From: Metellina segmentata
Taxonomy: Eukaryota; Arthropoda; Arachnida; Araneae; Tetragnathidae
Reading direction: 5' to 3'
DNA: 64,000 nt
Assembly (NCBI GenBank): GCA_947359465.1
Contig: OX375876.1
Coordinates: 69,384,998-69,448,997, forward strand
The first letter of the stretch is position 1. Each line of letters begins with the position of its first letter. This document shows positions 55,450 through 64,000 of this stretch, in pieces. The notes under the pieces were generated by a model. That model ran no database searches. It was given only the letters and a program-made list of their open reading frames with translations, and was not told where the DNA came from. The position numbers and the translations under genes were made by a program.

Positions 55450-58400
55450 ATGGCATATTTAACTAAGGCCCGAAAAGCAGATTTGCTAACATTGATTGAC
55501 GAATTAGGCCTGATAGTGCCAGCGAATCCCAAAGTAGCGCAGTGCTCGAAACTTATAATAGATTCTGAAAATTATGACGAGGAGATAACAAAAAATCTGT
55601 TGAGCGTTATTAGAACTGAACGTTAAGAGAAAATTGAAGCCGAAAAACGCGCAGAGAAAATTGAAGCCGAAAAACGCGAATTCGAATTAAGGAAACTCGA
55701 AATCGAAACTGCTAACGGACAAGGCAACAGTTATGGTAAAACTACCAGCCTATACAATAACGATTTATTGAAATTGATTAACCGTTACGAGACGAATAAG
55801 GATATTAGCTGTTATTTAACTTTATTTGAAAGACAGATTAGTCGTATCGAAATACCAAAAACGGAATGGGTTACACATTTGTTGGGTTTACTCCCATTCG
55901 ATTTGGCTAATCTTATCACGCGTGAGCCTGACGAAAAGGCTAATGACTATGAAAATGTCAAGAGATTATTGTTGAAACGTTTTAAATTAAATCCGGAACA
56001 ATTTAGGCAAAATTTCCTTTCGCATAGAAAAGAAGCGTCTTCTACTTGGAATGACTTTGCTCATGATCTGAAAAATTTCTTTGAAGAATGGACGAGTGGG
56101 TTGGAAGTATCAAATTACCAAGACCTTAAAGAACTCATGATTACCGATCAACTAAAACGAAAAATACCCAATGACGTTCGAGACCATTTTATAGACGAGC
56201 AACCGAAAATAACGAAAATAGACCAACTCGTCAATAAATTAGACGAATATGAAGCGGATCGATGTCATTTAAAAACCAATAGAGATTCGAAAACATCAGA
56301 CGATAAATATAAGAAGCGTTTCAATAGGGATTTTGACAAATTAAAGCCTCGATCTTTCGTGCGCCCTGAACAAACTAACACCAATCATATAAAATGTTAC
56401 AACTGCAATGAATATGGACATAAGTCGATAAATTGTGAAAAGAAAACTGAGGGTGTGAGATGCTTTAAATGTAAAAATTACGGGCACAAGGCCGACGTGT
56501 GTCCCAAAAGAGATGTAAATAGAACTTTAATTAATAGCCCTTTTAATTCTCGTACTAAGCTAAGAAAATATGTTGAAATGTGCGGGAAAAGATCTAATGC
56601 GCTAATCGACACAGGAAGTGATGTGTCAATGATAAAATATGAATTTTATGTTGAAATTGGATCCCCAAAATTGAGTTTTGATAATGTGACTTTAATGGGT
56701 ATAGGAGGAGAACACATTTCTCCTCTAGGTTTCTTTTCTACTGAAATTATTATTGATGAATGCATTATTGTTACTGATGTTTATGTTTTAAAAAATTTAC
56801 CTGATCATATTGTTCTTGGGTTCGATTGCATAAATAAGTTAAATCTTACTTTATCAGAGAGCGGAATTCATGTTTTGAGCAGACGCGATAATTTTCGAGT
56901 GAATTACGCAAGAATTGTTAATTTAGCGAACACTTCAGATTCAACTAAAATTCAAACCGAAACTCATCTCGAAGTAACTAATCGTCTGGAACCAAACACT
57001 AAGTTGGAGACAAAACGAACCATAGCAGAAGATAACATGTTTTACTTTTCTTGTCACCACAAATCAGAAAATGTTAATTTAGCGGAAAGTTTCCTAACTA
57101 CAATGTTTAACGCTGTGACATTTGACGAATTAGATCTAAATCATGTTTCTTGCGTTAAGCAGAAGGAGGAACTGACAAAACTTATCAGCCAATATAAACC
57201 GTGTAAGACGAGAAGCACGAACTTGGAAATGAACATTATTTTGACTGACGAGGTCCCCATAAGCCAGCGTTCACGCAGAATGCCGTTCGCTGAGCAAAAA
57301 ATAGTTGAAACTCAAACACAACAGTGGTTGAAAGATGGCATCATTAAGCCTAGCTGCTCTGATTTCTCAGCCCCTATCGTGTTGTGTAAGAAGAAAGACG
57401 GTTCTTCTAGACTCTGTATTGACTATAGGAAATTGAATAAGAAAATTATTAAAGATAGATTTCCCTTACCCCTAATAGAAGACGTTTTAGATCATTTGGA
57501 AGAAGCTAAAGTTTTCACTTCCCTTGATTTAAAAAACGGATTTTTTCATGTAGATGTAAATGAGAAAAGTACCAAGTATACATCTTTCGTTACACATGAA
57601 GGGCAATATGAATTTCTGAAGGTCCCTTTTGGTTTATCGGTTAGTCCCAGTGTTTTCCAGCGGTACATATACACGGTATTTAGAGATCTTTTAAGGGATA
57701 ACACTCTCGTTATCTACATGGACGACATGATAATTCCCTCACGAGATGAGAAAGAAGGAATCGAGAAACTTAAACGTGTTTTAAAAATATCATCGGAATA
57801 TGGATTAGAATTGAATTTTCAGAAATGTCAATTTCTTAAACGAAAAATAGAGTTTCTTGGTTATGTAATAGAAGACGGGACAATTCGACCCTCCCCAGCT
57901 AAGACGTTGGCTGTACAGAAATTTCCACAACCACAAACAACTAAACAATTGCAAAGTTTCCTTGGTCTTTCAGGATACTTTAGGAAGTTTATTCCTCAAT
58001 ATGCCAAAGTGGCCAAACCTTTGAGTGATTTACTCAGAAACAATACAGAATTTAGGTTTGGGCCAGAACAAAAAGAAGCATTTCATATTTTAAAGGAAAT
58101 GTTGTCACAAAGCCCAGTACTACACATTTTTCGCCAGGGAGCGACTCTAGAACTGCATACTGATGCAAGTAGCCATGGATTTGGGGCGGTGCTCCTCCAA
58201 CAGTCAGACGACGGGAAGTTTTACCCAATATACTATAAGAGCAAAAAAACAACACCTCAACAAGAGAAGTATAGTAGTTACGAACTAGAGGTACTTGCCG
58301 TAATTGAGGCTCTTAAACACTTCAGGAACTACCTTTTAGGCTCGAAATTTAAAATATTCACCGACTGCTTAGCATTTCAGAAAAGTATGGAAAAAAAGGA

Positions 58401-58869
58401 TTTAATCCCTAAAATTGCAAGATGGTCTCTTTTCTTAGAAGAATTTGACTATGAAATAGTCCACAAACCTGGTAAACAAATGGCCCACGTGGATGCACTC
58501 AGTAGATACCCTGTAATGCAAGTGATGCAAGTCATTGCAGAGGAAGGAATAACTCATAAAATAATTGCTTCCCAATCCAATGACGACCACATTACTGCAA
58601 TTAAAAAACTGATAGAAGATGGAAGTAATTCAGATTATTTTACAAAAAACGGTGTCGTGTATAAATACGATAATGATCGTGAACTTTTAGTTGTCCCCAG
58701 AGCTATGCAAGACGAAATAATACGACATGCACACGAGAAAGGACATTTCGCTGTAAATAAAACTGAAGAGGTAGTTAAGCGTGAATTTTTTATTCCTAAA
58801 TTGAGGAAACATGTTGAAGATTTTATAAGTAATTGTGTACCATGTGCATACTCAGTAATAAGAAGCTAG
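55450..58869 (+). pseudogene. gag-pol: Gag-Pol of gypsy B unit 2
   Basis: Same architecture as unit 1 (zinc knuckles, DTGS protease, YMDD reverse transcriptase, RNase H, integrase zinc domain), offset by 5126 bp. It carries the same TAA at codon 59 (55624-55626) and the same frame break after the integrase CVPC (58843-58845). The protein after the stop is identical to unit 1 over the 1033 residues that can be compared. I noted one silent base change near 57237 ('aacattatt' for 'aacataatt'). Confidence 0.9.
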
Positions 58870-59747
58870 GAAAGGCTGAAGGATTTCTAAATCCAATTCC
58901 TAAAGAGGACGTTCCATTATACACTTATCACATTGATTTCATAGGTCCGTTACCTTCAACATCTAAGAACTATCAGCATATCTTCACGGTAGTAGACGCA
59001 TTCACAAAATTCACTTGGTTATATCCTACCAAATCTACGACATCAGGTGACGCAATAAATAAACTCAAACAACAACAAAAAAATTTTGGAAATCCTGCGA
59101 GGATAATCTTGGATAGAGGATCCGCTTTTACATCTAAAGAATTTACAGATTTTTGTTGCGAAAACGGGATTGAACACCTAAAAATCACAACAGGAATCCC
59201 AAGAGGCAATGGACAAGTAGAAAGAATGCACAAAACCCTGATTCCAGTGTTATCCAAACTTTCAATTGAAGAACCGATCAAATGGTTCAAACACGTTGAC
59301 GCCGTACAAAGAATACTCAATAGTACAACCTCCAGAAGCACAAGATGGACACCCTTCGAACTTTTGACAGGTGTGAAAATGCGAAACAAAGAAGATCTCA
59401 AGATAGTCCAGCTTTTAGAAGAAGAATATACTGAAGTTTTTCTAGAGAAGAGGAAGAAATTAAGAGACGATGCCAAAGAGAATATCCTAAAAATTCAGGA
59501 AGAGAATAAAAGAACGTATGATAAGAAGAGGAAGAAACCTCATCAATACAAAAAAGGCGATCTTATTGCTATTCAGCGGACTCAATTTGGTGTAGGAATG
59601 AAATTACGACCGAAATTCTTAGGACCATATAGAGTGAAGAAAGTGAAACCCCATGATCGCTATGACGTTGAGAAAGTTGGAAACCATGAAGGACCGAACT
59701 TGACGTCGACAGCAGCTGACCATATGAAGTCGTGGTTCAATAACTAA
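58833..59747 (+). pseudogene. Integrase core and C-terminus of gypsy B unit 2
   Basis: Protein identical to the unit 1 fragment (304 residues, DDE core and GPY-type end), in the shifted frame, ending TAA at 59745-59747. Followed by the same T run and 'aggatggccggt' before LTR 3. Confidence 0.88.
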
Positions 59748-59846
59748 TACTGAATCAATGTATTCCCAGATACTGTTTTGTGTTTTTTTTTTTTTTTAGG
59801 TTTGTCGTGTTCCTTTCGAGGACGAAAGATCATCAGGATGGCCGGT

Positions 59847-60214
59847 TGTAGAAATACTAGACAACGGTAGTTGTCTACTAGTCTGGAAAGAACTCATTAT
59901 AAGAGCAACGAGACTGGTAGGAGTCAGTTGCATTGTAGTAGGAATGCAAGGCAAGACTGTAAGAAGCCAGTCACATTCCGGTATTCAGTTACGAGAAAAT
60001 TAATAGAACAGACACTTTTTCCCCTGGACGCCATTGAGAGCTGACGTATTTTTTCCGAGCAGAGACGACTGCTGCAGATAATGACGGAACTGTTTTAAAA
60101 TATAACTCAACTGTACATAATAATTGTGGATATTTATTCATTAAATGTCAATGTGCTGTAAGATTCGAAGTCTTTAATATAGACCTTACCAAACAGAACA
60201 ACACGAATCTTACA
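59847..60214 (+). repeat. Gypsy B LTR 3
   Basis: 368 bp, apparently identical to LTR 2. It starts TGTAGAAATAC and ends CTTACA, and is shared by units 2 and 3. Confidence 0.92.
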
Positions 60215-60575
60215 AAAAATGAGGGTTCGGCCGGGACGTGAAAAACCGTTGACGACCGCGACGATTCTCCTCCTTCGTACGAGGGCGTGAACAACTAAGG
60301 GTAGCGACGACGGATTAGCAGACCCCGAAAGCAGTGACGATTGAACCGGCCGGCGGAATGTTTTGACTCCCTATGCAAACCTGGACTTGTGTTTTAATCA
60401 TCTGCAAGAACAGTTTCATGACTTCTCCTGACGTGGTGCTGATGATAGACTGAAACGACAAAAAAGAAAACGCGTAGACGAAAAAACGCGTAGACGCAAA
60501 AGACGAGTTGACGGAAAAGACAGATAGAAGGAACTTTCGAAACTGTGAGTATAGAATTTTGTTTTACTTGATGAC

Positions 60576-63500
60576 ATGGCATATTTAACTAAGGCCCGAA
60601 AAGCAGATTTGCTAACATTGATTGACGAATTAGGCCTGATAGTGCCAGCGAATCCCAAAGTAGCGCAGTGCTCGAAACTTATAATAGATTCTGAAAATTA
60701 TGACGAGGAGATAACAAAAAATCTGTTGAGCGTTATTAGAACTGAACGTTAAGAGAAAATTGAAGCCGAAAAACGCGCAGAGAAAATTGAAGCCGAAAAA
60801 CGCGAATTCGAATTAAGGAAACTCGAAATCGAAACTGCTAACGGACAAGGCAACAGTTATGGTAAAACTACCAGCCTATACAATAACGATTTATTGAAAT
60901 TGATTAACCGTTACGAGACGAATAAGGATATTAGCTGTTATTTAACTTTATTTGAAAGACAGATTAGTCGTATCGAAATACCAAAAACGGAATGGGTTAC
61001 ACATTTGTTGGGTTTACTCCCATTCGATTTGGCTAATCTTATCACGCGTGAGCCTGACGAAAAGGCTAATGACTATGAAAATGTCAAGAGATTATTGTTG
61101 AAACGTTTTAAATTAAATCCGGAACAATTTAGGCAAAATTTCCTTTCGCATAGAAAAGAAGCGTCTTCTACTTGGAATGACTTTGCTCATGATCTGAAAA
61201 ATTTCTTTGAAGAATGGACGAGTGGGTTGGAAGTATCAAATTACCAAGACCTTAAAGAACTCATGATTACCGATCAACTAAAACGAAAAATACCCAATGA
61301 CGTTCGAGACCATTTTATAGACGAGCAACCGAAAATAACGAAAATAGACCAACTCGTCAATAAATTAGACGAATATGAAGCGGATCGATGTCATTTAAAA
61401 ACCAATAGAGATTCGAAAACATCAGACGATAAATATAAGAAGCGTTTCAATAGGGATTTTGACAAATTAAAGCCTCGATCTTTCGTGCGCCCTGAACAAA
61501 CTAACACCAATCATATAAAATGTTACAACTGCAATGAATATGGACATAAGTCGATAAATTGTGAAAAGAAAACTGAGGGTGTGAGATGCTTTAAATGTAA
61601 AAATTACGGGCACAAGGCCGACGTGTGTCCCAAAAGAGATGTAAATAGAACTTTAATTAATAGCCCTTTTAATTCTCGTACTAAGCTAAGAAAATATGTT
61701 GAAATGTGCGGGAAAAGATCTAATGCGCTAATCGACACAGGAAGTGATGTGTCAATGATAAAATATGAATTTTATGTTGAAATTGGATCCCCAAAATTGA
61801 GTTTTGATAATGTGACTTTAATGGGTATAGGAGGAGAACACATTTCTCCTCTAGGTTTCTTTTCTACTGAAATTATTATTGATGAATGCATTATTGTTAC
61901 TGATGTTTATGTTTTAAAAAATTTACCTGATCATATTGTTCTTGGGTTCGATTGCATAAATAAGTTAAATCTTACTTTATCAGAGAGCGGAATTCATGTT
62001 TTGAGCAGACGCGATAATTTTCGAGTGAATTACGCAAGAATTGTTAATTTAGCGAACACTTCAGATTCAACTAAAATTCAAACCGAAACTCATCTCGAAG
62101 TAACTAATCGTCTGGAACCAAACACTAAGTTGGAGACAAAACGAACCATAGCAGAAGATAACATGTTTTACTTTTCTTGTCACCACAAATCAGAAAATGT
62201 TAATTTAGCGGAAAGTTTCCTAACTACAATGTTTAACGCTGTGACATTTGACGAATTAGATCTAAATCATGTTTCTTGCGTTAAGCAGAAGGAGGAACTG
62301 ACAAAACTTATCAGCCAATATAAACCGTGTAAGACGAGAAGCACGAACTTGGAAATGAACATTATTTTGACTGACGAGGTCCCCATAAGCCAGCGTTCAC
62401 GCAGAATGCCGTTCGCTGAGCAAAAAATAGTTGAAACTCAAACACAACAGTGGTTGAAAGATGGCATCATTAAGCCTAGCTGCTCTGATTTCTCAGCCCC
62501 TATCGTGTTGTGTAAGAAGAAAGACGGTTCTTCTAGACTCTGTATTGACTATAGGAAATTGAATAAGAAAATTATTAAAGATAGATTTCCCTTACCCCTA
62601 ATAGAAGACGTTTTAGATCATTTGGAAGAAGCTAAAGTTTTCACTTCCCTTGATTTAAAAAACGGATTTTTTCATGTAGATGTAAATGAGAAAAGTACCA
62701 AGTATACATCTTTCGTTACACATGAAGGGCAATATGAATTTCTGAAGGTCCCTTTTGGTTTATCGGTTAGTCCCAGTGTTTTCCAGCGGTACATATACAC
62801 GGTATTTAGAGATCTTTTAAGGGATAACACTCTCGTTATCTACATGGACGACATGATAATTCCCTCACGAGATGAGAAAGAAGGAATCGAGAAACTTAAA
62901 CGTGTTTTAAAAATATCATCGGAATATGGATTAGAATTGAATTTTCAGAAATGTCAATTTCTTAAACGAAAAATAGAGTTTCTTGGTTATGTAATAGAAG
63001 ACGGGACAATTCGACCCTCCCCAGCTAAGACGTTGGCTGTACAGAAATTTCCACAACCACAAACAACTAAACAATTGCAAAGTTTCCTTGGTCTTTCAGG
63101 ATACTTTAGGAAGTTTATTCCTCAATATGCCAAAGTGGCCAAACCTTTGAGTGATTTACTCAGAAACAATACAGAATTTAGGTTTGGGCCAGAACAAAAA
63201 GAAGCATTTCATATTTTAAAGGAAATGTTGTCACAAAGCCCAGTACTACACATTTTTCGCCAGGGAGCGACTCTAGAACTGCATACTGATGCAAGTAGCC
63301 ATGGATTTGGGGCGGTGCTCCTCCAACAGTCAGACGACGGGAAGTTTTACCCAATATACTATAAGAGCAAAAAAACAACACCTCAACAAGAGAAGTATAG
63401 TAGTTACGAACTAGAGGTACTTGCCGTAATTGAGGCTCTTAAACACTTCAGGAACTACCTTTTAGGCTCGAAATTTAAAATATTCACCGACTGCTTAGCA

Positions 63501-64000
63501 TTTCAGAAAAGTATGGAAAAAAAGGATTTAATCCCTAAAATTGCAAGATGGTCTCTTTTCTTAGAAGAATTTGACTATGAAATAGTCCACAAACCTGGTA
63601 AACAAATGGCCCCGTGGATGCACTCAGTAGATACCCTGTAATGCAAGTGATGCAAGTCATTGCAGAGGAAGGAATAACTCATAAAATAATTGCTTCCCAA
63701 TCCAATGACGACCACATTACTGCAATTAAAAAACTGATAGAAGATGGAAGTAATTCAGATTATTTTACAAAAAACGGTGTCGTGTATAAATACGATAATG
63801 ATCGTGAACTTTTAGTTGTCCCCAGAGCTATGCAAGACGAAAATAATACGACATGCACACGAGAAAGGACATTTCGCTGTAAATAAAACTGAAGAGGTAG
63901 TTAAGCGTGAATTTTTTATTCCTAAATTGAGGAAACATGTTGAAGATTTTATAAGTAATTGTGTACCATGTGCATACTCAGTAATAAGAAGCTAGGAAAG
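60576..64000 (+). pseudogene. gag-pol: Gag-Pol of gypsy B unit 3, partial, extra indels
   Basis: Same gene as in units 1 and 2, with the shared TAA at codon 59 (60750-60752). In addition one base is missing at ~63611-63615 ('ggccccgtgg' where units 1-2 have 'ggcccacgtgg'), which ends the main frame at 63641. One A is gained at ~63840-63844 ('gacgaaaataat'), after which the original phase resumes. Between the two indels the RNase H end and integrase N-terminus are out of phase. The shared integrase break falls within the last ~30 bases of the window. Confidence 0.88.

Larger units (their letters stand above)
49595..64000 (+). mobile_element. Tandem array of gypsy B Ty3/gypsy elements, period 5126 bp
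   Basis: LTRs start at 49595, 54721 and 59847 and the coding frames are offset by exactly 5126 bp each time. The structure is LTR-internal-LTR-internal-LTR-internal with single LTRs shared between units; the third unit runs off the window. Units 2 and 3 look identical apart from two one-base indels near 63.6-63.85 kb. Unit 1 differs from them at a handful of positions. Such arrays arise by recombination between LTRs or by tandem reverse-transcription products; a misassembled repeat is also possible. Confidence 0.93.

Overview
The window is AT-rich eukaryotic DNA with no recognisable host gene. It is dominated by transposable elements, their relics and simple or tandem repeats. Several things point to an arthropod genome: Tc1/mariner-superfamily transposons (DD34E and DD41D types), tRNA-derived SINEs with RNA polymerase III boxes, Ty3/gypsy LTR retrotransposons and long (TA)n tracts. 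A chelicerate such as a spider is my best guess, but this is an impression of element style and not something the sequence proves. Nothing bacterial is present (no operons, rRNA, tRNA genes or CRISPR arrays).

Layout, left to right. 0-3.2 kb: a decayed Tc1-like element on the minus strand whose 3' end is tandemly duplicated, then a minus-strand SINE split by a small MITE. 3.2-20 kb: mostly unannotatable AT-rich DNA holding a candidate MITE (4.7 kb), a nested SINE (6.9-7.3 kb), a degenerate ~110-bp tandem repeat (7.7-8.2 kb), two (TA)n tracts, a purine-rich block (10.4-10.8 kb) and a foldback inverted repeat (14.0-14.5 kb). 20.0-21.4 kb: a nearly complete Tc1-like DD34E element with TIRs and a TA target duplication, but a broken transposase. 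22-32 kb: intergenic or intronic sequence with nested perfect palindromes at 26 kb, a compound microsatellite at 28 kb, SINE fragments at 29 kb and an old ~41-bp minisatellite at 30.5 kb. 32.3-37.3 kb: a dense cluster of DNA-transposon remnants (MITEs, a long-TIR Tc1-like deletion derivative, Harbinger-like MITEs, a Tc1 N-terminal relic and a mariner relic). 38.8-39.7 kb: a 37-bp minisatellite. 40.25-40.58 kb: a full-length SINE with a perfect 12-bp target duplication. 40.87-42.37 kb: a DD41D Tc1/mariner element with 122-bp TIRs whose transposase has a single frame break.

42.5-49.4 kb is a Ty3/gypsy element (called gypsy A here). It has near-identical LTRs, a Gag with in-frame stops, a protease separated from the rest of Pol by a frame break in a CA repeat, and an otherwise open 974-residue RT/RNase H/integrase frame. 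From 49.6 kb to the end of the window a second Ty3/gypsy family (gypsy B) forms a head-to-tail array with an exact 5126-bp period: LTR-internal-LTR-internal-LTR-internal. All three units share the same nonsense codon early in gag, and the two complete units plus the visible part of the third share the same 2-base frame break inside the integrase. This indicates amplification of an already defective copy rather than three independent insertions. (TA)n tracts lie at the junctions of both gypsy elements.

The most interesting material is the gypsy B tandem array, the repeats sharing a palindromic GACGAGATATCTCGTC core at three loci (5.2, 14.2 and 38.9-39.6 kb), and SINEs that combine one tRNA-like head with different bodies. 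I found no convincing evidence of a wholly new biological system. Comparisons between repeats were made by eye.
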